From Staphylococcus sp. KG4-3 (GTDB taxonomy: Bacteria; Bacillota; Bacilli; Staphylococcales; Staphylococcaceae): DNA of 64,000 bases. Within the stretch, counting starts at the first letter, position 1. Each line of letters opens with the position of its first letter. The notes beneath the pieces are model-generated. The model searched no databases. It was not told the DNA's origin and saw nothing but the letters and a program-made list of their open reading frames with translations. Position numbers and translations under genes: made by a program. Positions 1 to 9,390 of the stretch are shown piece by piece. The DNA lies in NCBI RefSeq assembly GCF_033597815.2, contig NZ_CP166245.1, positions 1,054,001 to 1,118,000 on the forward strand, in the 5' to 3' direction.

Positions 1-1021
1 GTTGAGTAATATAATTGCGTTCAGGAAAAATTTGTTTCAATTGTTTTAAATATTGCTGTCCTTTTTGAGTCATGCCTAAGACCCTAACAGCATGTATTGC
101 TTCAGGTTTTTGTTGCTGTTTCAAATTCAATAAAATATTCATTAATAATCGTTGAATGTGTGTATAGGTAAACCGTTTCGTTTTTAATAGAGTCATAAAC
201 TGTTCGAAATTTTCTGCTTGGTCAATAAATTGAATTACTCGATTTTCGAAACCTTCACTCATGGTATAGATTTGGTTTAAGGAATCTGTATCTTGGTTTA
301 ATATTGCGTATTTTAAATAGTGGAATGTGTCATTTACTGAAACATTTGGAACAGTATAATAGGGGTGAACAGACTCAGGAACTACTTGTTTCCATTGTGC
401 ATTAGCATTTTGAAGTGATTTGCGAATTGAAGTGCCGCTCGCAAAACCTAAGTTCGCTATTTCTTTGTCATGATGTGCACTTTGTAAACGTGATATAGTC
501 CATGGTTGTATTGTTGGTGCCCATTTTTGAATTGCTCTGATATAAGAAATACCAAGTGTATTATTTGGTGAAGACAGTAATTCATTGTTAGTTATTAGTT
601 CACTTAGGATTCTAGGATAACTCTTACCTTCTTTTGTTTTTTCGGCAAACTGTATGGATTGTTCTGCATTTGAGATGTCTTCTGCTAATGTTAGAAAAGC
701 ATCTATATTTCCAGACTCACTACCAAAAGATAAATGATCAATATTTAAATAATTAGCAACTTTTACGGCTAATTCAGCAAAATATTGTCCTGCCGATAAC
801 GATGCAAAGACAGGAAGTTCAATTACTAAGTCAACTGCGCTTAATGCCATACGCGTGCGTTTAAATTTATTATAAATTGCTGGTTGTCCTCTCATTACAA
901 AGCTTCCACTCATTATTGCGACAGAAACTTCAGAGTCGGTTATTGACTTTGATTGCTGAGCATGATATAAGTGACCATTGTGGAAAGGATTATATTCAGT
1001 GACTAGTGCAACACTTTTCAT
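1..1021 (-). CDS. tmcAL: tRNA(Met) cytidine acetate ligase, N-terminal 340 residues (runs off the left edge)
   Basis: Leftward reading frame, open from an ATG at 1021 to the window edge, preceded by a good ribosome site (AAAGGAAG). The product opens MKSVALVTEYNPFHNGH; the NPFHNGH stretch (about residues 11-17) is the HIGH-like nucleotidyltransferase motif of the YlbM/TmcAL family, which activates acetate with ATP to acetylate the wobble cytidine of elongator tRNA-Met. The family is about 380 residues long, so only the last 40 or so are missing. It diverges from yceD-rpmF, as in other staphylococci. Family assignment is firm; the function is from homologues. Confidence 0.9.
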   Translation of the reverse strand, partial: MKSVALVTEYNPFHNGHLYHAQQSKSITDSEVSVAIMSGSFVMRGQPAIYNKFKRTRMALSAVDLVIELPVFASLSAGQYFAELAVKVANYLNIDHLSFGSESGNIDAFLTLAEDISNAEQSIQFAEKTKEGKSYPRILSELITNNELLSSPNNTLGISYIRAIQKWAPTIQPWTISRLQSAHHDKEIANLGFASGTSIRKSLQNANAQWKQVVPESVHPYYTVPNVSVNDTFHYLKYAILNQDTDSLNQIYTMSEGFENRVIQFIDQAENFEQFMTLLKTKRFTYTHIQRLLMNILLNLKQQQKPEAIHAVRVLGMTQKGQQYLKQLKQIFPERNYITQ

Positions 1022-1088
1022 TTGCAATTCTTCCTTTCAGAATTCATTATAGTTATTGTAACAGATATAATTGTGTTAAGAAAAAATC

Positions 1089-1117
1089 TTGACAACTTAT
1101 GTCTATAAAGTTAAAAT
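1089..1117 (+). promoter_or_regulatory. sigma-A promoter for yceD-rpmF
   Basis: TTGACA at 1089-1094 and TAAAAT at 1112-1117, separated by 17 bases, 31 bases before the yceD start. It lies in the divergent gap between tmcAL and yceD and matches the vegetative consensus closely. Confidence 0.7.
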
Positions 1118-1147
1118 AAATTTTGTGCTTGATAGAGGTGAAGCCAT

Positions 1148-1696
1148 ATGAAATGGTCAATAACACAATTAAGAAAATTCCAAGATAAACCATTTGAGTT
1201 CCATCAAACGGTTAATTTTGATCATTTAGTAAAATCATTAGATTTAATAGATCTATCTGATATTGATGTTGAGGGTGAACTAACCGTCAGATCAAATGAA
1301 GTCATTGCAGATATGCATATAACAGGAACATACACAATGGCATGTGCACGTACATTGGTTCCAGTTGAAGTTCCTTTAGATATTAAATCTCAAGAGATTT
1401 TTGATTTAGAGGGATACGAGCAGTATGGCAACGATGAAGAAGATGATGAACATTACCATGATGCAACAGACGGTATGATAAATCTAAAGGATATTGCTGA
1501 AGAATTAGTTATTATTGAAAAGCCAATGCGTGCTTTTTCAAATGAAAGCGATCAGATGTTACGAGAAGGTAATGGTTGGGAAGTTATTGACGAAGAACAA
1601 GCGATTGAACTTGCACAAGAGAAGGAATCTTCCGAATCAGAGCAAATCGATCCTAGGCTTCAAAAACTACAACAATTATATGACGAAGAGCAATAG
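1148..1696 (+). CDS. yceD: YceD/DUF177 family protein (large-subunit rRNA accumulation protein)
   Basis: A 182-residue acidic protein with a DUF177-type core (residues 50-110, including the MACARTL stretch) and a very acidic central and C-terminal part. It sits directly upstream of rpmF (L32), the conserved bacterial pairing that names the family; in other bacteria and plants YceD is needed for normal 23S rRNA accumulation. GAGGTG precedes the ATG. It is probably co-transcribed with rpmF from the promoter at 1089. Family is secure; the role is transferred from homologues. Confidence 0.85.
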   Translation: MKWSITQLRKFQDKPFEFHQTVNFDHLVKSLDLIDLSDIDVEGELTVRSNEVIADMHITGTYTMACARTLVPVEVPLDIKSQEIFDLEGYEQYGNDEEDDEHYHDATDGMINLKDIAEELVIIEKPMRAFSNESDQMLREGNGWEVIDEEQAIELAQEKESSESEQIDPRLQKLQQLYDEEQ

Positions 1697-1776
1697 CGGA
1701 TTTAACTAATCTATAGTATAATGGATTATTGAATCTAAAAATATCTATTTAGTGTTTGAATATAAGGAGGATTATC

Positions 1777-1950
1777 ATGGCAGTACCAAAAAGAAGAACG
1801 TCAAAAACAAGAAAAAATAAACGTCGTACGCATTTAAAAATTTCAGTACCTGGTATGACAGAATGCCCAAATTGTGGAGAATACAAATTATCTCACCGTG
1901 TATGTAAGAACTGTGGTTCATACAATGGCGAAGAAGTTGTATCAAAATAA
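1777..1950 (+). CDS. rpmF: 50S ribosomal protein L32
   Basis: 57 residues starting [13 protein letters not shown], the typical basic N terminus of L32, followed by two CxxC pairs (CPNC and CKNC) that form a zinc ribbon. The ATG at 1777 is chosen over an upstream in-frame TTG because AAGGAGG (1764-1770) is well spaced to it. This is the zinc-binding (C+) form of L32. A terminator follows at 1987. Confidence 0.97.
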   Translation: MAVPKRRTSKTRKNKRRTHLKISVPGMTECPNCGEYKLSHRVCKNCGSYNGEEVVSK

Positions 1951-1986
1951 TTTCAATAATTTAAAGGTTACGTTATAACCTAATCG

Positions 1987-2035
1987 AATCGTTCATTAAT
2001 TATTTACTTGATAATTTTTGGACGATTTTTTATTT
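1987..2035 (+). terminator. intrinsic terminator after rpmF
   Basis: Nine-base arms AATCGTTCA (1987-1995) and TGGACGATT (2019-2027), with one G-U pair and an AT-rich inner stem, followed by a T-rich run. It separates the yceD-rpmF unit from the M23 gene and argues against any start for that gene before about 2040. Confidence 0.7.
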
Positions 2036-2079
2036 TAGTGGTAGGATTTTTTTATTATCAACTGATGGGTTGTGTAAAA

Positions 2080-3024
2080 ATGATGGAAACAATAAATGCG
2101 CAAATTATTATAAATAAAATAGAAAACAATGAAGTTCAATGGCTATATGATCACTTTAGTGAATATTTTCAAGATGTCACATCTATAAATGACTTGGAAC
2201 AAATATTAAGTAATTATAATGCCATTAGAGGTCAGAATCATTTATATAGACACTTACATATAAATCGACATCAAGAATACATTTGGTTTGATAATAAAAT
2301 GACTACAGGGGTAAGTGTTTTTCTGAATAAATATCAGGAAATTATTGGGATGACGTTGGTACCGATTAAACATATACGTGGTATGAAACAATCAAAGCAA
2401 TATTACACAATACCAATTAAATCCAAATGTTTTGTTTATTGGGGCGGTGATAATGAGTTAATCAATTATCACTATCAATATAAAAATCAGAGACTAGCAA
2501 TGGACCTTATAAAAGTTGAAGACGGATGCACATATAACGGTGATTCAAATCAATGTGAAAATTATCATATTTATGATTTGCCCATTGTTGCTCCAGCAAA
2601 TGGTGTTGTTGAAGAAATCGTCGACGGAATCTCAGATAGTATACCGGGTGAGATGAATACTGTTCATCCTGAAGGTAATTATATAGTTATAAAACATGGT
2701 CATAAAGAATATAGTTTGATTGCACACATTAAACCACATTCATTTAAAATTGAAAAAGGTGACGAATTATTACGTGGCCAACATATAGCTAACGTTGGTA
2801 ATTCCGGCAATTCATCAGAACCGCATATTCATTTTCAAGTAATGAATGATAAAAACTTGCAAGTAACACAAACATTGAAAATTCAATTCTATAATAATAT
2901 TGCTCCTGTTAAAGGAGATGAAATAACGTATAATGGTGATAGTATATTAATAGAAAAAGAACAACCGTTTTCTAAAATCGCAAAAAATATTCATACAAAT
3001 ATTACACACTTATTCAAAGGTTGA
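2080..3024 (+). CDS. M23/LytM-like peptidoglycan peptidase family protein
   Basis: 314 residues from an ATG at 2080; the frame stays open further upstream, but that part overlaps the rpmF terminator and lacks a ribosome site. The C-terminal half is a LytM fold: a biotinyl-lipoyl-like core (PIVAPANGVVEEI), GNYIVIKHG, and GNSGNSSEPHIHF, where HIH (about residues 249-251) supplies a zinc ligand. The usual first HxxxD motif reads RLAMD, with Arg in place of His. No signal peptide or membrane segment is seen, unusual for a wall hydrolase. It replaces the isd region found here in S. aureus. Fold is fairly secure; activity is doubtful. Confidence 0.75.
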   Translation: MMETINAQIIINKIENNEVQWLYDHFSEYFQDVTSINDLEQILSNYNAIRGQNHLYRHLHINRHQEYIWFDNKMTTGVSVFLNKYQEIIGMTLVPIKHIRGMKQSKQYYTIPIKSKCFVYWGGDNELINYHYQYKNQRLAMDLIKVEDGCTYNGDSNQCENYHIYDLPIVAPANGVVEEIVDGISDSIPGEMNTVHPEGNYIVIKHGHKEYSLIAHIKPHSFKIEKGDELLRGQHIANVGNSGNSSEPHIHFQVMNDKNLQVTQTLKIQFYNNIAPVKGDEITYNGDSILIEKEQPFSKIAKNIHTNITHLFKG

Positions 3025-3050
3025 AAATAAATTGATAAAGAGGCTATGCT

Positions 3051-3791
3051 ATGGAAATGATTACTTCAGCACAAAATAGTAAAGTTAAAAGCGCGAATAA
3101 ATTAAAAAAGAAACGCGAAAGAGATAAAACTGGATTAGCACTTATTGAAGGTTACCACTTAATTGAAGAAGCATATAAAAGTAATTTGATAATCCAACAA
3201 TTATACGTTGTCGATGCAGATAGATTGGATGACAACTTAAAGAATTATGCACAAGAAGTATTTGAAATTAATCTGAAAGTTGCGGAAGTATTATCAGGTA
3301 CAGTGACACCACAAGGTTTTTTCGCTGTTATTGAAAAACCTGAATATGAAATAACTTCTGCTAAACAAGTGTTGCTTATCGATTGTATACAAGATCCAGG
3401 CAATTTAGGCACTTTAATCCGTACTGCAGACGCTGCAGGGCTAGATTTGATAGTGCTTGAAAAGGGGACTGCAGATCCTTATCAGGATAAAGTATTACGT
3501 GCAAGCCAAGGGAGTGTATTCCACTTACCTATCGTCACAAAAGATTTAAGTGAGTTTATTGAAAACTTTGAAGGCGAAGTATATGGTACAGCATTAGAAA
3601 ACGCAGTAGATTACCATCAAGTTTCAAGTCAAGATGCTTTTGCATTATTACTAGGTAATGAAGGCGATGGTGTAAATTCGAAATTATTAGAACAAACAAC
3701 ACAAAATTTAATAATTCCAATTTATGGTAAGGCTGAAAGTTTAAATGTTGCTATTGCAGGGAGTATCGTAATGTATCACTTGAAAGGTTGA
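3051..3791 (+). CDS. TrmH/SpoU family RNA 2'-O-methyltransferase
   Basis: 246 residues. An N-terminal substrate-binding domain (MEMITSAQNSKVKSANKL) precedes a SPOUT knot with the three SpoU motifs: DPGNLGTLIRTADAAG (motif 1), LLLGNEGDGV (motif 2) and IPIYGKAESLNVAIAGSI (motif 3, SAM binding). It likely transfers a methyl group from SAM to a ribose in rRNA or tRNA; the target cannot be told from sequence. It sits just before pheST as in other staphylococci; its stop overlaps the -35 element of the pheST promoter. Confidence 0.9.
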   Translation: MEMITSAQNSKVKSANKLKKKRERDKTGLALIEGYHLIEEAYKSNLIIQQLYVVDADRLDDNLKNYAQEVFEINLKVAEVLSGTVTPQGFFAVIEKPEYEITSAKQVLLIDCIQDPGNLGTLIRTADAAGLDLIVLEKGTADPYQDKVLRASQGSVFHLPIVTKDLSEFIENFEGEVYGTALENAVDYHQVSSQDAFALLLGNEGDGVNSKLLEQTTQNLIIPIYGKAESLNVAIAGSIVMYHLKG

Positions 3792-3817
3792 CCCCTTTGT
3801 GAATAATCGTATATAAT
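3788..3817 (+). promoter_or_regulatory. promoter of the pheST T-box leader
   Basis: TTGACC (3788-3793) and TATAAT (3812-3817) with an 18-base spacer. The -35 element overlaps the methyltransferase stop codon. It drives the long leader before pheS. Confidence 0.65.
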
Positions 3818-3825
3818 AAAGACAA

Positions 3826-4067
3826 TGAAATTTAAATAATTACCGATAAAAAGACTTAAACTATATCATACAGATGTATAAGGGAGATTATTCAAGACTG
3901 AAAGATAATCCACTGTATTTAGTTTTTTTCACCTTTTTGGTTACTTAAAGAAATTTAAGTCGGATATCATTTCCGTTATCAATGACAACAAGTGTATGCT
4001 TATGCATAAATTTGGGTGGTACCACGGAAGGCTTTCGTCCCAGTTTCAAGGGATGAAAGTCTTTTTT
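3826..4067 (+). promoter_or_regulatory. T-box riboswitch leader (expected specificity tRNA-Phe)
   Basis: About 240 untranslated bases before pheS hold the conserved T-box bulge GGGTGGTACCACGG (4014-4027), immediately followed by a terminator hairpin. In this family uncharged tRNA pairs with a specifier codon in stem I and with the T-box, stabilising an antiterminator. Phe specificity is inferred from the downstream pheST genes; candidate TTC triplets are present, but the specifier loop was not assigned with confidence. Confidence 0.88.
4028..4067 (+). terminator. regulated terminator of the T-box
   Basis: A 14-bp stem, AAGGCTTTCGTCCC (4029-4042) with GGGATGAAAGTCTT (4050-4063), with two G-U pairs, followed by a T run. 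The 5' arm adjoins the T-box sequence, so formation of the antiterminator would exclude it. Confidence 0.85.
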
Positions 4068-4120
4068 GTGTTTTTTAATTTAAATAACTCGATCATATTT
4101 TGAAAATAGGAGGGCTAAGT

Positions 4121-5179
4121 ATGACACAAACTGAAGCTATGTCAGAAATAAAACAACAAGCATTAGTCGATATCAATGAAGCTCAAAATGAAAAAGAATT
4201 ACAAGATGTAAAGGTTAAGTATTTAGGAAAAAAAGGTTCGGTTACTGGTTTAATGAAGCATATGAAAGATCTACCGAACGAAGAAAAACCTGCTTATGGT
4301 CAACAAGTAAATGAAGTGAGACAGACAATTGAAGGTGAAATTGACTCACGCCGTGAATTGTTAGCAAATGAACAATTAGAACAACAACTTAAAGAAGAAC
4401 AAATCGATGTAACCTTACCTAGCCGTAAAATTGCTAATGGTGCAAAACATCCATTAACACGCACTATTGAAGAAATTGAAGATTTATTCTTAGGTCTTGG
4501 TTACGAAATTGTAGATGGTTTTGAAGTAGAGCAAGATTATTATAATTTTGAAGCATTAAACCTACCAAAATCTCATCCAGCTAGGGATATGCAAGACAGT
4601 TTTTACATAACTGATGAAATATTGATGCGTACACACACATCTCCAGTTCAAGCAAGAACTATGGAAAAGCGTAATGGACAAGGACCGGTTAAAATTTTAT
4701 GTCCGGGGAAAGTTTATCGTCGTGACTCAGATGATGCTACACACAGCCATCAATTTACGCAAATTGAAGGATTAGTTGTAGATGAAAATATTAAAATGAG
4801 TGATTTAAAAGGAACATTAGAATTATTGGCAAAACAATTATTCGGTGAAGATAGAGAGATTCGTTTACGCCCAAGCTATTTCCCATTCACAGAACCTTCA
4901 GTAGAAGTAGATGTATCTTGCTTCAAGTGTAAAGGAGAAGGTTGTAATGTATGTAAACACACAGGCTGGATTGAAATTTTAGGGGCTGGGATGGTGCATC
5001 CTAACGTACTTGAAATGGCAGGATTTGATTCAACTAAATATTCAGGTTTCGCATTTGGAATGGGGCCGGACCGTATTGCAATGTTGAAATATGGTATAGA
5101 AGATATAAGACATTTCTATACCAATGATGTACGTTTCTTAAGTCAATTTAAAGCAGTAGAAGATAGAGGTGAAAAATAA
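4121..5179 (+). CDS. pheS: phenylalanyl-tRNA synthetase alpha subunit
   Basis: 352 residues starting [11 protein letters not shown], with AGGAGGG seven bases before the ATG at 4121. An N-terminal coiled-coil domain is followed by the class II catalytic domain: motif 2 around [12 protein letters not shown] and motif 3 [14 protein letters not shown] near the C terminus. A CxxC...CxxC cluster ([14 protein letters not shown]) is present. It forms the alpha2-beta2 enzyme that charges tRNA-Phe. It overlaps pheT by one base (TAATG), which suggests coupled translation. Confidence 0.97.
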   Translation: MTQTEAMSEIKQQALVDINEAQNEKELQDVKVKYLGKKGSVTGLMKHMKDLPNEEKPAYGQQVNEVRQTIEGEIDSRRELLANEQLEQQLKEEQIDVTLPSRKIANGAKHPLTRTIEEIEDLFLGLGYEIVDGFEVEQDYYNFEALNLPKSHPARDMQDSFYITDEILMRTHTSPVQARTMEKRNGQGPVKILCPGKVYRRDSDDATHSHQFTQIEGLVVDENIKMSDLKGTLELLAKQLFGEDREIRLRPSYFPFTEPSVEVDVSCFKCKGEGCNVCKHTGWIEILGAGMVHPNVLEMAGFDSTKYSGFAFGMGPDRIAMLKYGIEDIRHFYTNDVRFLSQFKAVEDRGEK

Positions 5180-7581
5180 TGTTTATTTCAAAAGAATGGT
5201 TAGAATCATATGTTGAGGTTGATCAACCTGTTAACATACTTGCAGAACGTATTACACGAACTGGTATAGAAGTAGACGATATCATTGATTATACAAAAGA
5301 TATTAAAAACCTAGTTGTAGGCTATGTGCAATCAAAAGCAGCACACCCTGACGCTGATAAACTTAATATTTGTCAAGTTGATATCGGTGAAGAAGAACCA
5401 GTCCAAATCGTTTGTGGCGCACCTAATGTAGATGCAGGCCAAACAGTTATTGTTGCAACAGTAGGGGGTAGATTGCCTGGTGGAGTGAAAATTAAACGTG
5501 CAAAGTTACGTGGAGAACGTTCAGAAGGCATGATTTGTTCACTTCAAGAAATTGGTGTACCAACTAACTTAGTCCCTAAACAATTCGAGGACGGTATCTA
5601 TGTGTTTTCATCAGAAGTAACTCCAGGAACAGATGCGTTAAGTGCATTATACTTAAACGATCAAGTTATGGAATTTGACCTTACACCAAATAGAGCTGAT
5701 GCATTGAGTATGATTGGTACAGCTTATGAGACAGCAGCATTATATAATGTGCCAATGGTAAAACCAGAAACACAAAGTAATGAAAATGATGAACAAACTA
5801 ATGATGAAATCAGCGTAACTGTTCAAAATGACGATAAGGTACCTTATTATAGTGCACGTGTTGTAAAAGATGTGACAATCAAACCTTCCCCAGAATGGAT
5901 GCAAATGCGCTTGATTAAAGCTGGTATTCGTCCAATTAATAATGTGGTTGATATTTCAAATTATGTTTTAATCGAATATGGTCAACCATTACACATGTTT
6001 GATAAAGACCAAATTGGTTCTAAACAAATCGAAGTTCGTCAAGCAAAAGAAGATGAAATTATAACAACATTAGATGATCAAGAACGTAAATTAGTAGCAT
6101 CTGATATCGTAATCACAAACGGTAATTCACCAATCGCTATTGCTGGCGTTATGGGTGGAGATTTCTCAGAGGTAACTGAAGCGACAACAAATGTTGTTAT
6201 TGAAGGTGCTATTTTTGATCCAGTATCAATTCGCCATACATCAAGACGTTTGAATTTAAGAAGTGAAGCTTCTAGTCGTTTTGAAAAAGGAATTGCTACA
6301 GAATTTGTAGATGAAGCGGTTGATCGTGCTTGTTATTTACTTCAAACATACGCAGGTGGTACTGTCACACAAGGCCGTGTTGCTGAAGGTGATTTAGGCG
6401 AATTTGTAACACCTATTGATATTTCAGTTGCAAAAGTTAATCAAACAATTGGTTTTGAACTATCTGCAAAAGACATTGAAGCTATCTTCGTTCAACTTGG
6501 TTTTGAAACTACGAACGCTGATGATGTACTAACTGTGATGGTACCTTCACGTCGTAAAGACATCACAATTAAAGAAGACTTAATTGAAGAAATCGCACGT
6601 ATATATGGTTATGATGAAATTCCTTCAACACTACCAGTATTTGAACATGTTACACATGGTTCATTAACGGATAGACAGTCTAAGTCTCGTATTGTAAAAG
6701 CATCTTTAGAAGGTGCAGGCTTAAACCAAGCAATTAATTATTCACTTGTCGATAAAGAACGAGCTAATCACTTTGCATTGCAAAACCGTGATACAGTTGC
6801 GTTGTTAATGCCGATGAGTGAAGCTCACTCTACGTTACGTCAAAGTTTGATTCCACATTTAATTGATGCTGTCGCATACAATGTAGCACGTAAAAATAAC
6901 CACGTGCGCTTATATGAACTTGGCCGTGTCTTCTTTGGTAACGGTGAAGGTGAATTACCAGACGAGGTTGAATATTTAAGTGGTATTTTAACAGGTGATT
7001 ACACTGTGAACGCTTGGCAAGGTAAGAAAGAAGAAATTGACTTCTTCGTAGCTAAAGGAATTGTGGATCGAGTGGCGGAGAAGTTAGATATACAATTTGA
7101 ATATGAAGCCGGTGAAATTAACGGTTTACACCCAGGTAGAACGGCTTACGTGAAATTAAATGGAAAAGTTATTGGATTTGTAGGAGAATTACATCCACAA
7201 ATTGAAAAAGACAACGATTTAAAACGTACTTACGTATTCGAGTTGAATTATGATGAATTAATGGCAGTATCTGTAGGTTATATTAATTATCAACCAATAC
7301 CTAGATTCCCAGGTGTATCAAGAGATATTGCATTAGTTATTAACCGTGATATGCCTTCAGCAAAATTAGTAAATACAATTCATCAAAATGGTGGCGATAT
7401 ATTACAAGAAGCTGAAGTATTTGATGTTTATGAAGGTGAACATGTCGCTGAAGATGAAAAATCTATAGCAATTCGTTTATCATATTTAGACACTGAAGAT
7501 ACGCTTACTGATGATAAAGTAAATGCGGTACATGAAGCAATATTGACTGCCTTACAAGCGAAAGGCGCTACAATCAGATAG
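5179..7581 (+). CDS. pheT: phenylalanyl-tRNA synthetase beta subunit
   Basis: 800 residues, the normal length. An EMAP/tRNA-binding OB domain lies around residues 40-150, then the B3/B4 editing domain (about 210-380, including NNVVDISNYV), the B5 domain (about 405-475), the catalytic-like core, and a C-terminal ferredoxin-fold anticodon-binding domain from about residue 705 (PRFPGVSRDIALVI). It partners PheS and hydrolyses mischarged Tyr-tRNA-Phe in this family. It shares the T-box-controlled transcript with pheS. Confidence 0.97.
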   Translation: MFISKEWLESYVEVDQPVNILAERITRTGIEVDDIIDYTKDIKNLVVGYVQSKAAHPDADKLNICQVDIGEEEPVQIVCGAPNVDAGQTVIVATVGGRLPGGVKIKRAKLRGERSEGMICSLQEIGVPTNLVPKQFEDGIYVFSSEVTPGTDALSALYLNDQVMEFDLTPNRADALSMIGTAYETAALYNVPMVKPETQSNENDEQTNDEISVTVQNDDKVPYYSARVVKDVTIKPSPEWMQMRLIKAGIRPINNVVDISNYVLIEYGQPLHMFDKDQIGSKQIEVRQAKEDEIITTLDDQERKLVASDIVITNGNSPIAIAGVMGGDFSEVTEATTNVVIEGAIFDPVSIRHTSRRLNLRSEASSRFEKGIATEFVDEAVDRACYLLQTYAGGTVTQGRVAEGDLGEFVTPIDISVAKVNQTIGFELSAKDIEAIFVQLGFETTNADDVLTVMVPSRRKDITIKEDLIEEIARIYGYDEIPSTLPVFEHVTHGSLTDRQSKSRIVKASLEGAGLNQAINYSLVDKERANHFALQNRDTVALLMPMSEAHSTLRQSLIPHLIDAVAYNVARKNNHVRLYELGRVFFGNGEGELPDEVEYLSGILTGDYTVNAWQGKKEEIDFFVAKGIVDRVAEKLDIQFEYEAGEINGLHPGRTAYVKLNGKVIGFVGELHPQIEKDNDLKRTYVFELNYDELMAVSVGYINYQPIPRFPGVSRDIALVINRDMPSAKLVNTIHQNGGDILQEAEVFDVYEGEHVAEDEKSIAIRLSYLDTEDTLTDDKVNAVHEAILTALQAKGATIR

Positions 7582-7662
7582 CTATAATTAAAGAGTGATA
7601 GATGTTTTTAATGCTATAAAAAGTATGGCATACAGTTGAAAGTGATTTAAACAAATCAATAA

Positions 7663-7753
7663 AAAACACACCTCCATTTGAAGTGACTCTTAAAAGTTAG
7701 ATTTTCAGTCCAACTTTTGGAACAGCACGATTTCAAACTTGGAGGTGTGTTTT
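7663..7753. repeat. 91-bp imperfect palindrome between pheT and rnhC
   Basis: Outer arms AAAACACACCTCCA and the matching TGGAGGTGTGTTTT, with an inner AAAAGTT/AACTTTT stem, make nearly the whole 91 bases self-complementary. It sits between the convergent ends of pheT and rnhC, so it could serve as a two-way terminator. It is much longer than a normal terminator and resembles two facing ends of an insertion sequence or a MITE. No transposase lies between the arms. The rest of 7582-7892 shows nothing else. Confidence 0.6.
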
Positions 7754-7892
7754 ACATTTATACCAGAATTATTTAATGTATTAATTATGTCTTATTGAAT
7801 TTACAGTGTAAATAGAAAAACATTTCAATGGCTGTTCATAGTACAAAGGGAAGATAACGATAAATAATAGTATTAAAGGTAAATATACACTC

Positions 7893-8822
7893 TTATTTAT
7901 GCTTTTTTTGTACTAAGTTTTCAGCTTTTTGCCTATTTGCAAAATGTTTTTTTGAAATACTATCAAGATAAGCTATGCCTCTACGCTCAATTAATTTAGC
8001 GGCGGTTAAGTCAACTTTGTTACTTGCGCCTTTAGGGATTTCCATTTTGACTGAACGAGATAAATTATCCATATGTTTAACAAATGCGTATCTTGAGATG
8101 ATACTTGCAGCTGCAATAGCAATGGATTTTGATTCTCCTTTAGTTTCGAATTTAGTTTTACTGTTAAAGGGTAGTTCACTCAACGCATAGCGCTTGTATA
8201 CACCAGCTTCAGCGAATTGGTCAATGACAATATAATCTAATTCCTCTGTATCAATTTTTTGTGTCACATTTTTAATAGCTTCATTGTGTAAAACAGCTTT
8301 CATTTTCACTTGAGACCAACCTACTTGTTGTTTTTCGTTATATTTATCATTGTTCATTGTTAACAATGAATGAGGGATGAAAGTTACAAGTTGTTCTGCT
8401 AGTTCAATAATCTTAGCATCAGTTAATCTTTTAGAGTCATCTACACCTAATGCTTTTAAGATTTGAACATTTTTTTTAGAGACATAAGCTGCACATACCG
8501 TAAGTGGCCCAAAGTAATCACCACTGCCAGCTTCATCGCTGCCAATACAATTATAACGGTTATATTGTATTGCTTGTTGTGAGTTTGATGATTTAGCTGT
8601 ATTTTTTTTAGCTGGAACAACATTTGGTAATAATTGTGATGCAATGGATTCAGCATCTTTACCTTGAAACATTACTTTATTTGAATTATATACAGAAATA
8701 GATGTGTTTTTATATTTTGTTTTAGCTTTCATACCTTGGGATACATTTGTAGTATCAAAAGATATTTTCGACATTAATTGATCGATCTGTTGTTTAGTTA
8801 ATTTGTGTACAACATTAGACAT
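7893..8822 (-). CDS. rnhC: ribonuclease HIII
   Basis: 309 residues. An N-terminal TBP-like substrate-binding domain (about residues 1-85) marks it as RNase HIII rather than HII. The catalytic domain opens with [14 protein letters not shown] (Asp96, Glu97, Gly99-Gly101), then GVDDSKRL and VIDQFAE, supplying the acidic metal ligands. It cleaves the RNA strand of RNA-DNA hybrids. It is convergent with pheT and divergent from zapA. AGTGAGGTC precedes the ATG. Confidence 0.95.
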   Translation of the reverse strand: MSNVVHKLTKQQIDQLMSKISFDTTNVSQGMKAKTKYKNTSISVYNSNKVMFQGKDAESIASQLLPNVVPAKKNTAKSSNSQQAIQYNRYNCIGSDEAGSGDYFGPLTVCAAYVSKKNVQILKALGVDDSKRLTDAKIIELAEQLVTFIPHSLLTMNNDKYNEKQQVGWSQVKMKAVLHNEAIKNVTQKIDTEELDYIVIDQFAEAGVYKRYALSELPFNSKTKFETKGESKSIAIAAASIISRYAFVKHMDNLSRSVKMEIPKGASNKVDLTAAKLIERRGIAYLDSISKKHFANRQKAENLVQKKHK

Positions 8823-9005
8823 GTTATTGACCTCACTTTATATAAAAAACTGAATTAAATTTTAGACAGTTAACATCATATCATATGTGTAGAATTTGAG
8901 AATAGATTGTATGGTTTACATATGTTTTAGTGGAAGAAAATTTTTACCAATATAGACAAAATTAAAATAAATCACAAGATTTTTTAATATAACAAATCTC
9001 ACCAC

Positions 9006-9034
9006 TTACAAAATAATATTATGTCGTGTATAAT
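9006..9034 (+). promoter_or_regulatory. putative promoter for zapA-cvpA
   Basis: TTACAA (9006-9011) and TATAAT (9029-9034) with 17-base spacing, 90 bases before zapA. The -10 element is perfect and the -35 is weak. Nothing else is recognised in the rnhC-zapA gap (8823-9123). Confidence 0.5.
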
Positions 9035-9123
9035 AGTTCGTGATAAATATTATAAATAACTAGATTACATACTTAATGGAAGAATAAGTTCGGAAATTTA
9101 CATTCAAAGTCAGGAGTTATTAT

Positions 9124-9390
9124 ATGGGTGAGTTTAAAAATCGGATTAACGTAACTATAAATGATCAACATTATACAATCGTCGGAGAGGACAACCCTGA
9201 GCATATCCGTTATGTAGCGCATTTAGTAGATGAGAGGCTGAAAACACTGGCTAGTAAAAGCGCAGGTCTTGATACTACTAGAAAAGCTATTCTTACAGCT
9301 GTAAACATAATGCATGAAAAAGTACAGTTAGAAGAAGAAAATTACCGTTTACAACAAGAAATAAAACAATTAAAAAATAGAGAAGAATAA
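9124..9390 (+). CDS. zapA: cell division protein ZapA
   Basis: 88 residues: an N-terminal beta-rich head (RINVTINDQHYTIVGEDNPEHIRYVAHLVDERL) and a C-terminal coiled coil (residues 58-88), the two-part layout of ZapA. ZapA binds and bundles FtsZ at the division site. GTCAGGAG precedes the ATG. Its TAA overlaps the ATG of the next gene by one base. Confidence 0.9.
   Translation: MGEFKNRINVTINDQHYTIVGEDNPEHIRYVAHLVDERLKTLASKSAGLDTTRKAILTAVNIMHEKVQLEEENYRLQQEIKQLKNREE

Noticed and set aside
2008..2079. Hydrophobic N-terminal extension of the M23-like protein that could be read as a membrane anchor
   Set aside because: It translates the arm and T run of the rpmF terminator, and there is no ribosome site.
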